Counted from the stretch's first letter, positions 51,951 to 60,965 are shown. The stretch is DNA of 64,000 nucleotides from Microbulbifer halophilus (GCF_026183675.1 NZ_JAPIVK010000014.1:57135-121134); one strand, 5' to 3'. Notes: generated from the sequence alone by a model not told the origin. A program made the numbers and translations.

Positions 51951-52694
51951 GTGCATTGCCGGCAATTTGAGGGCGTGGGGTCAAAGGGTGAAAAATCACA
52001 AATTCTCTATGATAGCGAGCTCGTAGGGACCGACTGCGAGCAATTTTTCGACCGGGAATGGCTGGCGCGCCACTGCGACCGCTGTGCCCCGAAGCGCGGT
52101 CAGGCGGTTCTGTTCCGTTACGGCGAGCTGGAGCTGGTGTACAAACGCTATCACCGCGGCGGTCTGCCCGGCCGTGTGGTCAAGCGTTCCTACTGGTATC
52201 ACAGCCTGGAGGAGACGCGCATGTGGCAGGAGTTCCACCTGCTCGAACAGATGCGTTCCGTGGGTCTGCCGGTACCGCGGCCGGTGGCGGCCCGCTGTGA
52301 AAAACTGTCGTCGCTGACCTACGGCGGCGAGCTTGTTACCGAGAAAATCCCGGACTCCCAGTCGCTCACCGAAATGCTCAGCCGCGCGCCCCTGCCGGCG
52401 GAAGCCTGGAGCAAAGTGGGGCGGGCCATCGCCGATTTTCATCGCGCGCAGGTATTTCACGCCGATCTCAACGCCAGCAATATCCTGTTGACCCGGGACG
52501 GCCGGGTTTACCTGGTGGATTTCGACAAGAGTGAAATACGGGAAAAACTCACCGCGCGGGCGGCCGCCGCCAACCTGCAACGGCTGAACCGCTCGCTGTG
52601 CAAGCTGCGCCGGCGGCTGCCGGTTTTTCATTTCCATGAGGATGGCTGGAGTGCGCTGCGCAGTGGTTACGATGCCGCTGTTGCCGAGGAGTGA
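51951..52694 (+). CDS. kdkA: 3-deoxy-D-manno-octulosonic acid kinase
   Basis: 247 residues; kinase fold. It phosphorylates Kdo of Kdo-lipid A, as in Haemophilus. Seen: the glycine-poor ATP-binding region with VYKRYHRGGLPGRVVKRSYW, catalytic FHADLNASNILL (HxDLN) and VYLVDFDKSEIR (DFD in place of DFG). Start GTG. It shares the substrate made by WaaA about 5 kb away. A KdkA is often seen where the core has a single phosphorylated Kdo. Confidence 0.93.
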   Translation: MHCRQFEGVGSKGEKSQILYDSELVGTDCEQFFDREWLARHCDRCAPKRGQAVLFRYGELELVYKRYHRGGLPGRVVKRSYWYHSLEETRMWQEFHLLEQMRSVGLPVPRPVAARCEKLSSLTYGGELVTEKIPDSQSLTEMLSRAPLPAEAWSKVGRAIADFHRAQVFHADLNASNILLTRDGRVYLVDFDKSEIREKLTARAAAANLQRLNRSLCKLRRRLPVFHFHEDGWSALRSGYDAAVAEE

Positions 52695-52724
52695 TCCCGA
52701 AATATGAGTGGGTCGGCGGGAATA

Positions 52725-52951
52725 CTGGATCCCGGATCAAGTCCGGGATGACGAGCGGAAAGCTATCGTTATCCCGGACTTATTAATACGTGCATAAGTA
52801 GCCCGACATGAAGTTTCAGACACGCTGTGAATACATCCGTGTACGCTCGTAATCGGCATCCATGCCTCATACGGTCCGAAATTCCATGTCGGGCTACTTA
52901 TGCACTCCTTAGTAAGAACGGTCGTCATGCCGGGATTGATCCGGCATCCAG
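52725..52951. repeat. Outer inverted repeat CTGGATCCCGGATC ... GATCCGGCATCCAG enclosing copy F
   Basis: 52725-52754 and 52922-52951 are inverted copies (about 25 of 30 positions pair) of the common CCGGATCAAGTCCGGGATGAC-type repeat. Palindromic copy F lies between them, so the region is a nested palindrome of about 230 bases between convergent genes. Confidence 0.7.
52790..52905. repeat. GAATACATCCCTG palindromic element, copy F
   Basis: Arms 52790-52821 and 52874-52905 pair at 29 of 32, the outer 21 without mismatch. The 52-base centre reads ACGCTGTGAATACATCCGTG, then TACGCTCG, the most diverged core of the set, and lacks the CTGCGAG inner hairpin (it has GGCAT-CCAT-GCC instead). Arms bear no similarity to those of the other copies. 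Confidence 0.83.
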
Positions 52952-52973
52952 AGAATGCGCCGCCCCGGCCAAT

Positions 52974-53996
52974 TCAGGCCCGGTAGTAATCCCGGTACCA
53001 CGCGACGAACTTTTCGATCCCCGTACGGATGCTGGTATCGGGCCTGTAGTGAATGGCGTTTTCCAGCCGCTCGGTATCCGCGTGGGTGTCGAGAATGTCT
53101 CCCTGCTGCATCGGCAGGTATTCCTTTATCGCCTCCACGCCCAGGGCCTTTTCCAGTTCGTCGATATATTCGCTCAGCAGTGCCGGTTTGCCGTTGCCGA
53201 TATTGAAAATGCGGAAGGGCGCATTGCCGGTGGCGGGGGTGGGTTGCTCGCCGGACCAGTCCGGGTCGGCCCGGGCGATATCGTCGCTGGCCTTGATCAC
53301 ACCCTCAACAATGTCGTCGATATAGGTGAAGTCGCGGCTGTGGTGGCCCCGATTGAACACCGGGATGGGCTCGCCGGCCAGCATCAGCCGGGTGAATTTG
53401 AACAGCGCCATATCCGGGCGGCCCCAGGGGCCGTAGACGGTAAAGAAGCGCAGCCCGGTGGTGGGCAGTTTGAAAAGGTGGCTGTAGCTGTGGGCCATCA
53501 GCTCGTTGGCGCGCTTGGTGGCGGCGTAGAACTGCAGCGGGTGGTCGGCACCGTCGTTTTCGCTGAAGGGCATTTTGCTATTGGCGCCGTAGACGCTGCT
53601 GGTGCTGGCGTAGGTCAGGTGGGGTGTTTCGGCATAGCGGCAGGCCTCGAGGATATTGGCGAAGCCCACCAGGTTGCTCTCTACATAGGCCTGCGGCTGT
53701 TCGATCGAGTGGCGGACGCCGGCCTGCGCGGCCAGGTGGATGATCCGGTCGAAACCGTGTTTTCCGAAACATCGCTCGATCAGTGCCCTGTCGGCAATAT
53801 TGCCGCGGAAGAACTCGTACTCCGCGACCCGCTCGCGTGCAGTCTGCTCGAGGATTGCCAGCCTGGCCTCTTTCAGGTCCGTGTCGTAGTAGTCGTTGAC
53901 GTTATCGATACCGACGACACTGTCTCCCCGCTCCATCAGCCGCTTGGCGACATGGAATCCGATAAAGCCGGCATTGCCCGTGACCAGACACTTCAT
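52974..53996 (-). CDS. UDP-glucuronate 4-epimerase (NAD-dependent SDR)
   Basis: 340 residues, extended SDR family. NAD-binding [18 protein letters not shown], catalytic YxxxK in [15 protein letters not shown], and the Ser/Thr-rich [39 protein letters not shown] at the end is typical of the GlcA epimerase (CapI/LspL) branch. It turns UDP-GlcA, made by Ugd in this window, into UDP-GalA, a common negatively charged LPS or capsule sugar. The terminal Arg-rich tail and length are normal. Confidence 0.92.
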   Translation of the reverse strand: MKCLVTGNAGFIGFHVAKRLMERGDSVVGIDNVNDYYDTDLKEARLAILEQTARERVAEYEFFRGNIADRALIERCFGKHGFDRIIHLAAQAGVRHSIEQPQAYVESNLVGFANILEACRYAETPHLTYASTSSVYGANSKMPFSENDGADHPLQFYAATKRANELMAHSYSHLFKLPTTGLRFFTVYGPWGRPDMALFKFTRLMLAGEPIPVFNRGHHSRDFTYIDDIVEGVIKASDDIARADPDWSGEQPTPATGNAPFRIFNIGNGKPALLSEYIDELEKALGVEAIKEYLPMQQGDILDTHADTERLENAIHYRPDTSIRTGIEKFVAWYRDYYRA

Positions 53997-54191
53997 TGAC
54001 TACCTCGATCCTGTTTCTGATTCTAGTGCACCGGACCGGAGGGCGTTGCCGCGCTCCAGCGCAAAAAAGGGGGGATTATAGTCCGCGTGACGCCAGTATG
54101 GGATGGACACCGGTCACGCGGGAGGGCAGGAGAGGTGGCGGTTGCCCGATGACGGGCCCGCGCCCGCCTCCGGTCAACTGCCACGTATGGC

Positions 54192-55703
54192 CTATTTGCT
54201 CGGCGAGGGCGCTGCGGCTTCCGCCACGCGGGTGACCGGCTGCGAGGGGTTCAGCTTGAGTTCGAGCTGCTGCAGGTCGTCCGGTGCCAGCAGGCCCGCC
54301 ACCTGCTTCAGGCTCAGTGTGTTGATGATGTAGTCGTAGAGGGAGTTGGCGTAGTCGGTCTGGGCCTGGGCCAGGGTACGCTGCGCCAGCAGCACGTCGA
54401 CGATATTGCGCGTGCCCACCTCGTAGCCCGCCTGGGTTGCATCCAGGGCGCTCCTGGCGGAAGTCACCGCCTGTTCGCGGGCTTCCACGCGGGAGGCGTC
54501 CGTGGTCACCGCCCGGTGCAGGGCGCGGGTGTCCTGTATCGTATTGCGCTCGGTGAGGTTGCGCAGGTCCTCGGACTGGAAGGCCAGGTTGCGCGCCTCG
54601 CGCCGGCTGGCGCTGATACCACCGCCGCTGTAGAGGGGCATTTCGAAGGTGATGGCGGCGATCTTGGTTTCGGCTTCACTGTCGGTCGGGATTGTGGCCC
54701 TGTCCGAGCGCTGGGCAAACCGTGTGACGCTGGTGGTATCTCCGTCTTCCCAGGACTTGTCGTAGGACAGTGAGCCGGTCAGCGTGGGCAGGTGCTCGGC
54801 AGCCGCTGAACGGGCGCTGTAGCGGGAGGCGTCGGCGGCCAGGCGCGCGGCCTTGAGGTCGAAGTTGTTGGTCAGGGCGAAATCCACCCAGGCGCTGCGC
54901 TCCGCCGGTTCCGGCGGCACCACCTCGAAGTGTTCCGCCAGCGGCGCGACGGTATCGTGCGGGGCGCCGGTCAGCACTGTCAGGGCGTCGAAACTGGTCA
55001 GCAGGTCGTCCTGGGCGGTCAGCCGGCGCGCCACGGCGCTGTCGTAGGCGGAGCGGGCGTCGTAGACGTCGGTGATGGCGGTCAGGCCCACCTCGAAGCG
55101 TTGCTGGGTCTGCTCCAGCTGTTTGGCCAGGGCCTCTTCCTCGGCCTTGGCGGCCTCGAGTACATCGTAGGCGCGCAGCACGTCGAAGTAGGCGCTGGCC
55201 ACGCGTACCATCATCGCCTGCTGGTTGGCGCTGAATTCCGCCGCGGCCTGCTCACTGACCTTCTTGCCCTGCTTGTAGCCGAACCAGGCGGGCAGGTCGA
55301 AGATGGCCTGGTCGAGCCTGGCGCCGTAACCGTGGCTGTCGATATCACTTTCGCTGGTTACGGGAAAGGTGATCAGTTCGCCGCTGTCGGTGTACTGCTG
55401 GCCGATCCTTTCCGCATCGGTGCGGGTCTTGGTGTAATCGGCGCTGGCATTGATCTGCGGCAGCAGCGCCGAGCGCCCCAGGTTCTTCGCCTCCAGGCCG
55501 GCCTCGTAGGCGGCGCGGTCGGCGGCCAGCTGCGGGTCGTTGTCCAGGGCCTGCAGGTAGACTTCCCACAGGGTGTCGGCCTGCGCCTGCATGGCGCCGA
55601 GCCCCAGCACGGCGGCGGCGAGTGGCGCCTTCAGCGCGATGGCAAGCCGGGTCTTCAACGGGCCTTTGCGGCCGCGGGTTTCTGTGTGTTCACTTCTATT
55701 CAT
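54192..55703 (-). CDS. tolC: TolC-family outer-membrane channel
   Basis: 503 residues, size of E. coli TolC (493). Signal peptide about 14-45 (cut after AQA); begins the mature protein with DTLWEVYLQALDNDPQLAA, as TolC. Two outer-membrane-efflux-protein repeats with long helices (for example QLEQTQQRFEVGLTAITDV and ATQAGYEVGTRNIVDVLLAQ). It forms the trimeric exit duct for type I secretion and RND pumps. The start is the ATG before the signal peptide; the upstream frame is not coding. Divergent from the LetA/B operon; nudF-yqiB-cpdA downstream of that keeps the E. coli tolC neighbourhood. Confidence 0.95.
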   Translation of the reverse strand: MNRSEHTETRGRKGPLKTRLAIALKAPLAAAVLGLGAMQAQADTLWEVYLQALDNDPQLAADRAAYEAGLEAKNLGRSALLPQINASADYTKTRTDAERIGQQYTDSGELITFPVTSESDIDSHGYGARLDQAIFDLPAWFGYKQGKKVSEQAAAEFSANQQAMMVRVASAYFDVLRAYDVLEAAKAEEEALAKQLEQTQQRFEVGLTAITDVYDARSAYDSAVARRLTAQDDLLTSFDALTVLTGAPHDTVAPLAEHFEVVPPEPAERSAWVDFALTNNFDLKAARLAADASRYSARSAAAEHLPTLTGSLSYDKSWEDGDTTSVTRFAQRSDRATIPTDSEAETKIAAITFEMPLYSGGGISASRREARNLAFQSEDLRNLTERNTIQDTRALHRAVTTDASRVEAREQAVTSARSALDATQAGYEVGTRNIVDVLLAQRTLAQAQTDYANSLYDYIINTLSLKQVAGLLAPDDLQQLELKLNPSQPVTRVAEAAAPSPSK

Positions 55704-56036
55704 TAGTCTCAACTTCCTGTGGCGGGTGCGGTCTCTAGCTGTCTCCCCCTGGCCGGTCCGGAGAGGGGTCCGGAACACGGGGAGCCCCCAACCTCGATCC
55801 GGCGGAGGCTCTCGAATCGTGAGCCAGTTTACCCGGGGCTCCCGGAGGCGTCGAGGCGACGGTTGTGGCAATTTGGTATATCTTCGTTAAACCGACGCGA
55901 ATGTGCGGTTATTCGCAGGCGAACAGTCGCGTTCGCTGAACCCATGTTTGGTCGGGTTGCAATTATTCAATAGACGCGGTGTCTGTGTTTCTGGATGCAG
56001 CAAAGATTCTGTAGAAGTGGGCAAGGAATTCGAGCA
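55704..56036. other. 333-base divergent spacer between tolC and the letA-like operon
   Basis: Must hold promoters in both directions. A GTATATCTTC stretch near 55880 and an AT-rich part near 55965 are possible -10 regions, but I cannot identify a regulator site. No coding frame or repeat of the families above is present. Confidence 0.35.
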
Positions 56037-56690
56037 ATGGGGTTCGGGCAGCGAGAAAAATCGGGGGAGCAGTGGCAGCGGGCCTGCCACGAGTGCGACC
56101 TTTTGCTGGAGGACGGGCTGGCACCGCCGGGGCAGAAACTGGTGTGCCCGCGCTGCGATGCGATTCTGCACCGCAACCCGCGGCGCAGCCTGCACTACAC
56201 GGCGGCGCTGAGCCTGACCGGCCTGGTACTTTTTGTGCCCGCGGCCAGCCTGCCGCTGCTGAGCTTCTCCATTTTTGCATTCGGTGCGGAAAATACGCTT
56301 TTCAACGGTGTGCAGACGCTGTTTTCCGAGGGCTATTACTGGATGTCGACGCTGGTGCTTTTCTGCAGCGTGGTGGCGCCGCTGGGCAAGTTCATACTGC
56401 TCTGTTTTGTCTGTTGGGGCTGCACCTGGGCCCTTCTCGACCGACCGGTGGCGGCGGCGGTGCGCTGGTATCACCATCTGAAGGAGTGGGGCATGCTGGA
56501 TGTGTATATGCTCGGCATCCTGGTGGCGCTGGTCAAAATGAGTGACTTGGGAAAGATGGAAATGGGCGCCGGGCTATACTGTTTTGCCGCCATGATGGTG
56601 GTCGCCAACCTGACGACACTCAGTTTTGATCCCGAGTCGGTGTGGGCGCGTATGGCGGCGCGCCGCAGGCGCGCGGAGGCGGTGGCTTGA
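56037..56690 (+). CDS. PqiA/LetA N-terminal half (separate protein)
   Basis: 217 residues carrying one PqiA module: a rubredoxin-like zinc ribbon (CHECD ... CPRCDAI, residues about 17-43), then about four membrane segments. E. coli LetA and PqiA have two such modules in one chain of about 420 residues; here each module is its own gene. AAGGAA lies in front of the ATG. It overlaps the next gene's TTG start by 4 bases (TTGA), so the halves are translated together. The complex would hand lipids to the MCE protein encoded next. Confidence 0.88.
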   Translation: MGFGQREKSGEQWQRACHECDLLLEDGLAPPGQKLVCPRCDAILHRNPRRSLHYTAALSLTGLVLFVPAASLPLLSFSIFAFGAENTLFNGVQTLFSEGYYWMSTLVLFCSVVAPLGKFILLCFVCWGCTWALLDRPVAAAVRWYHHLKEWGMLDVYMLGILVALVKMSDLGKMEMGAGLYCFAAMMVVANLTTLSFDPESVWARMAARRRRAEAVA

Positions 56691-57385
56691 GCCGGCCGAA
56701 GAAAGCGCTGGCGCAGGGACGGAGCAGCTGTCTTTGCTGCCACCAGCTGGTATCGCTGCCCGCCGGCGGCGGCCCCACCCGCTGCCCCCGCTGTGGTGCC
56801 CGGGTGCACGGGCGTATCGACGGCAGCCTGATGTTGACCTGGGCGCTGACCATTACCGGAACGCTGTTGCTGCTGCCGGCCAATATACTGCCGATCATGA
56901 CGGTGATCTACCTGGGGGCCGGCGAACCGAGCACCATCATCAGCGGTGTCATGCAGCTCTATCACGCGGGTCTCTGGGGCATTGCGCTGATCGTGTTTGT
57001 CGCCAGTATCGCGGTGCCGGTGATGAAACTGGTGGGCCTGACGCTGCTGCTGGTACGGGTACAGTTTGGCCCGCCGCGGTTTCCCCTGCAGGCGATGAAA
57101 CTGTACCGTGTCGTATCCGGTATCGGCCGTTGGTCGCTGCTGGATCTGTTCATGATTTCCATTCTGGTGGCGCTGGTTGATATGGGCGCCATCGCCTCGG
57201 TCACTGCCGGCCCCGGCAGCACCGCCTTTGCCACTGTGGTCGTGGTGACCATGCTGGCGGCGCGCAGCTTTGACCCGCGCCTGATCTGGGATGCCTGCGA
57301 CGACGCGCGCGAGGAACTGCGCGAGAGCGGTGCAACCGGAGAGAACAACAACCCGAAGGATGGAGGAGCCGCGGGGAATGTCTGA
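56687..57385 (+). CDS. PqiA/LetA C-terminal half (separate protein)
   Basis: 232 residues: second zinc ribbon (CLCCHQ ... CPRCGARVHG, about 11-38) and four membrane segments, with the PqiA motif ANILPIMTVIYLG and LLDLFMISILVALVDMG. The TTG start has GGAGG seven bases upstream and overlaps the previous stop; its own end overlaps the MCE gene start by eight bases. So three genes are tightly coupled. Likely an inner-membrane partner of the LetB-like MCE protein. Confidence 0.88.
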   Translation: MSRPKKALAQGRSSCLCCHQLVSLPAGGGPTRCPRCGARVHGRIDGSLMLTWALTITGTLLLLPANILPIMTVIYLGAGEPSTIISGVMQLYHAGLWGIALIVFVASIAVPVMKLVGLTLLLVRVQFGPPRFPLQAMKLYRVVSGIGRWSLLDLFMISILVALVDMGAIASVTAGPGSTAFATVVVVTMLAARSFDPRLIWDACDDAREELRESGATGENNNPKDGGAAGNV

Positions 57386-59726
57386 AGAGTTTCCCGAGCA
57401 GCCCCGCCAGGAGGCCGTGCTCAAGCGCAGTCGCGGTCTGCCGCTGGTGTGGATACTGCCGCTGATCGCGGCGGCGATTGCCGTATGGCTGCTGTACCAG
57501 GATGTCACTAAAGGGGATATCCGCGCCACCATCCTGCTGCAGTCCGGCGATGGCCTGGTCCGGGGCAAGACGGCGGTCAAGTACTCCGGTGTGGATATCG
57601 GCCTGGTGCAGGATTTCCGCCTGGTGCCCAATGCGCCGGAGCTGGATGGTGCCGACGGTGTGCTGGCGGAAGTGGATTTCAACCGCAGTGCCGAGTACCT
57701 GCTGGCGGAGGGATCCGAATTCTGGGTGGTCAAGCCGGAGCTGTCGATCACCGGCGTGCGCGGCCTGGAGACGCTGGTGTCCGGCAACTACATCGCCGTG
57801 GAGCCGGGCAGCGGCGCGCCCAAGCGCGAGTTCATCGCGCTGGAGCGGCCGCCGGCCCACGTGCGCGGCGACGGCCTGCGGGTGGTGCTGGAGGCGCCGC
57901 GATTGGGCTCGCTGAACCGCGGCTCGCCGGTCTACTACCGCCAGTTGAAGGTCGGCCAGGTGGAGAATTACCGCCTCGGCAAGGACGACGACGAGGTGAA
58001 GGTGGACCTGTTCATCCGCCGCGAGTACGCCCACCTGGTACACCGTGGCAGCCGTTTCTGGAATGTGTCCGGCCTGTCGGTGGAGGGGGGTATCAGCGGT
58101 GTCACCGTCAACCTGGAATCCCTGGCCGCGCTGGTGGCCGGCGGGGTCAGCTTCCACACGCCGGAGGAGCAACGTCAGTCGCCGCTGGCGGTCAACGGCA
58201 GTGAGTTCAAGCTCTACAAGAGCTTTGCCGAGGCCGACGCCGGTATTCCCGTCACCCTCAATTTCGATCGCGGCGTCAATGTCACCGCCGGCAGTACCCA
58301 GGTGTCCTACCAGGGGGTCAAGGTGGGAGAGGTCAGCGAGGTCAAGGCCAACCGCTCCCTCGATGGCATGGAGGTCGAGGTGCTGATGGACCCGATCACC
58401 GACGACCTGCTGAGCGAGAACACCCGCTTCTGGATGGCGCCGCCAACCCTGGATATCTCCAGCGGCCTCAACGATCTGCTCGAGGGCAACCGTATCGAGG
58501 TGGACCTGCGCCGCGGCCAGCGCTCCCGTCGGACTTTCGACGCGCGCGCCACGGCGCCGCCGATGGACCCGCGCGAGCCCGGCCTGCACCTGCGCCTGAC
58601 CGCGCGCAGCCCCGGTTCCCTGCAACGGGGCGCGTCCGTCTATTACCGCCGGATCGAGGTGGGCAAGGTGCAGGGCATGGAACTGGACGACAGCGGCGAC
58701 GGCGTCGAGGTATTCATCGTGATCGAGCCGCGCTATGCGCACCTGGTCAACGAGCGTACCCGCTTCTGGAATATCAGCGGCCTGCGCGCCAGTGCCAGCC
58801 TGCAGGGTGTTGAGGTGGAGGCGGACTCGCTAATGTCGATGCTGCGCGGCGGTATCGCCTTCGGCAGCGGCCCCCGCGCCCGCCGCGAGGCCGGCCCGGC
58901 CAAGGGCGGCGATTCCTATCCGCTCTACGACAGCCGCGAGGCGGCGCTGGAAGAGGGGGTGAATATCCGCATTACCCTGCCGGATGCCGAGGGGCTGCGG
59001 AAGGGCGCAGCGCTGCGCTACAAGGGCGTCAAGGTGGGGGAGATCCTGCACTTGTGGCTGCAGCGCGACCTGGGTTCGGTGCGCGCCTTGGCCAAGCTGT
59101 ATCACCGCGAGGAGGAGTTTGCCCGCGAGGGCACGCGAATCTGGGTGGTGTCGCCGGAAATCGGCGTCGACAAGGTGGCGAATCTGGATACCCTGATCAC
59201 CGGTCGCTACCTGGCGCTGGAACCCGGCGCCGGTGGGGAGGAACAGACCGAGTTCGTGGCCCTGGCGGCGCCGCCCGAGCCGGACCTGGCGGACACCATG
59301 ATGCGCCCGGGACTGACGGTGATCCTCGACGCGCCACGGCGCGGCTCGCTGGTGTCGGGCAGCCCGGTCTACTACCGTCAGGTGAAGGTGGGCCAGGTGA
59401 CCGGTTTTGCCCTCGGGGAACTGGCGGACCGGGTCTATGTCCATGTCCATATCGAACCCCGCTACAGCACCCTGGTGCGCGAGAATACGGTATTCTGGAA
59501 CGCCAGCGGCATGGATGTGAATTTCGGCCTGATGAGCGGCCTGACGGTGCATACCGAGTCCACCCAGTCGCTGCTCGCCGGTGGTGTCGCCTTCGCCACG
59601 CCCGAGAATACCGGCCGCGAGGTGGAGTCCGGCAGCCACTACCCGCTTTACCCGGAGGTGAAACCCGAGTGGCTGGGTTGGAGTCCTAAAATAGAGTTAT
59701 ACCCGGCCGCGGGGCCGAGCAAATAG
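57378..59726 (+). CDS. letB: LetB/YebT-like MCE-domain lipid transport protein (six MCE domains)
   Basis: 782 residues: an inner-membrane anchor (about 22-40) and six MCE domains beginning near residues 46, 165, 288, 402, 527 and 644 (each with a YxGVxVG or YYRQxxVGxV core). E. coli LetB has seven and PqiB three. Such proteins stack ring-shaped MCE hexamers into a tunnel that moves lipids between membranes. The ATG is preceded by GGGG and overlaps the upstream gene. Symbol is by architecture; the exact count sets it apart from both E. coli paralogues. Confidence 0.92.
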   Translation: MSEEFPEQPRQEAVLKRSRGLPLVWILPLIAAAIAVWLLYQDVTKGDIRATILLQSGDGLVRGKTAVKYSGVDIGLVQDFRLVPNAPELDGADGVLAEVDFNRSAEYLLAEGSEFWVVKPELSITGVRGLETLVSGNYIAVEPGSGAPKREFIALERPPAHVRGDGLRVVLEAPRLGSLNRGSPVYYRQLKVGQVENYRLGKDDDEVKVDLFIRREYAHLVHRGSRFWNVSGLSVEGGISGVTVNLESLAALVAGGVSFHTPEEQRQSPLAVNGSEFKLYKSFAEADAGIPVTLNFDRGVNVTAGSTQVSYQGVKVGEVSEVKANRSLDGMEVEVLMDPITDDLLSENTRFWMAPPTLDISSGLNDLLEGNRIEVDLRRGQRSRRTFDARATAPPMDPREPGLHLRLTARSPGSLQRGASVYYRRIEVGKVQGMELDDSGDGVEVFIVIEPRYAHLVNERTRFWNISGLRASASLQGVEVEADSLMSMLRGGIAFGSGPRARREAGPAKGGDSYPLYDSREAALEEGVNIRITLPDAEGLRKGAALRYKGVKVGEILHLWLQRDLGSVRALAKLYHREEEFAREGTRIWVVSPEIGVDKVANLDTLITGRYLALEPGAGGEEQTEFVALAAPPEPDLADTMMRPGLTVILDAPRRGSLVSGSPVYYRQVKVGQVTGFALGELADRVYVHVHIEPRYSTLVRENTVFWNASGMDVNFGLMSGLTVHTESTQSLLAGGVAFATPENTGREVESGSHYPLYPEVKPEWLGWSPKIELYPAAGPSK

Positions 59727-59762
59727 ATCGACACACCGTAAAACAGGGAACAGGGATCCGCT

Positions 59763-60317
59763 ATGCGTTTGATATTCGTGGGAATGATGGGGCTGCTGCT
59801 GGTCGCCTGCCAGGATATGCAGGTGAAACGGGTGGAGTCCGGCGCAGCGGCAGGCACCGTCCGCTTCTCCACTTACGCCTGGAGCGAGGCGCCACTCAGG
59901 AACACTGCCCCCGATGCCACCGCCCGCATAGTGGAACTGGATGATGAAATGCGCGCCATTGTCTCCGGGGAGCTGCGCTCCCGCGGCTACCGGGAGGTGG
60001 CGGACACGGCCGGCGCGGACATGGTGGTGGACTACCAGGTGGCTGTGGTCGAGCAGGAGTTCTCCGGTGATCCCCGCGACCCGGAATGGGATGCCCAGTT
60101 CGATAGCAACGCCCAGGAGGGCGTGGTAGAGCTGCCGGAGCGCACCGGCGCCCCGCGGGTGGTACTGACCCTGGGGATCGGCCCGGATCAGGCGCCGGCC
60201 ATCTGGGGCGGCAGCGCCACCAAGCTGATCGCACGCCCGGAGAATGCCGAGCAGCGCCGGCGCATTATCGGCGCCGCGGTGCGGGACCTGCTGAGGGATC
60301 TGCCGCAGGCCTACTGA
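59763..60317 (+). CDS. DUF4136 lipoprotein
   Basis: 184 residues. Signal peptide and lipobox LLVAC (Cys16). The mature DUF4136 domain has the pattern FSTYAWSEAPLRNT, then ADMVVDYQVAVVE, typical of these small envelope lipoproteins of unknown function. It follows the MCE gene after 36 bases, so it belongs to the operon, where PqiC-type lipoproteins occur in E. coli. It may play a comparable outer-membrane docking role (inference). Confidence 0.82.
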   Translation: MRLIFVGMMGLLLVACQDMQVKRVESGAAAGTVRFSTYAWSEAPLRNTAPDATARIVELDDEMRAIVSGELRSRGYREVADTAGADMVVDYQVAVVEQEFSGDPRDPEWDAQFDSNAQEGVVELPERTGAPRVVLTLGIGPDQAPAIWGGSATKLIARPENAEQRRRIIGAAVRDLLRDLPQAY

Positions 60318-60410
60318 ACCAGGGTGCCCGGGAGTTCGCGGGCACTCACTGACCTCTCGTTCAAATCCAGGCACGGATGCCCGATCTTCAGTCCGTTGTA
60401 GGAGATTGGC

Positions 60411-60965
60411 ATGACGGCCATCTATCGTTACTCGATTCTCGCCCTCGCCGCACTGCTGCTGGCCAGCTGCGCGGCGGGACCACCGCCGGTGGCGGTGGAT
60501 TACGATCCGCAGGCGGAATTCTCCGGCCTGCGCAGCTACTACCTGCTCGATCCCCTCGCCACCGGTGCCTTTTCCCCGCTGGACCTAAAGCGCGCCCGCA
60601 ATGCGGCCGATAGTCTTCTGGGCATGCGCTTCGAGCGGGCCAAAGACGCCGCCAGCGCCGATTTCCTGGTGCGACTGCAGTTGGTTTCCGAAGAAAAAGT
60701 CGCCGTTTACGAAGACTCCTTTGGACTCTACGGCGGCTACCACTCCTGGGGCTTTGGCTGGCGCGCGCCGTTGCAGGTGCGCCAGTATCGCCGCGATATC
60801 CTGGTGCTGGATATCCTGTCGCCGGACAAGTCGCCCCTGTGGCGCGCCAGCGTACCGTCCGGTGCCGGCCGCCACGACGATCCCGTCCGGCGCCAGCAGC
60901 GCCTGCGCGAAGACCTGGCGCTTCTGCTGAACCGCTTTCCGCCGCGCTCCGGTGCAGGTTACTGA
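60411..60965 (+). CDS. DUF4136 lipoprotein (second copy)
   Basis: 184 residues with lipobox LLASC (Cys20). DUF4136-like: FSGLRSYYLLDPLATGAFSP, then ASADFLVRLQLVSEEKVAVY. Similar size and architecture to the preceding gene, but with a Gly/Tyr/Trp-rich middle (GLYGGYHSWGFGW). Function unknown. Located between the MCE operon and nudF, same strand. Confidence 0.8.
   Translation: MTAIYRYSILALAALLLASCAAGPPPVAVDYDPQAEFSGLRSYYLLDPLATGAFSPLDLKRARNAADSLLGMRFERAKDAASADFLVRLQLVSEEKVAVYEDSFGLYGGYHSWGFGWRAPLQVRQYRRDILVLDILSPDKSPLWRASVPSGAGRHDDPVRRQQRLREDLALLLNRFPPRSGAGY

Noticed and set aside
11236..52905. CRISPR array
   Set aside because: The repeats are far apart, palindromic and have no regular spacers; no cas genes are present.
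11236..52905. Integron attC sites
   Set aside because: The long hairpins resemble attC in outline, but no R-box/L-box sequences, cassette-like gene array or integrase is seen, and flanking genes are housekeeping genes.
11236..52905. Simple intrinsic terminators as a full explanation of the palindromic elements
   Set aside because: Copies A, B and C lie between co-oriented or divergent genes, no T-runs follow the arms, and a conserved core and outer flanks would not be needed.
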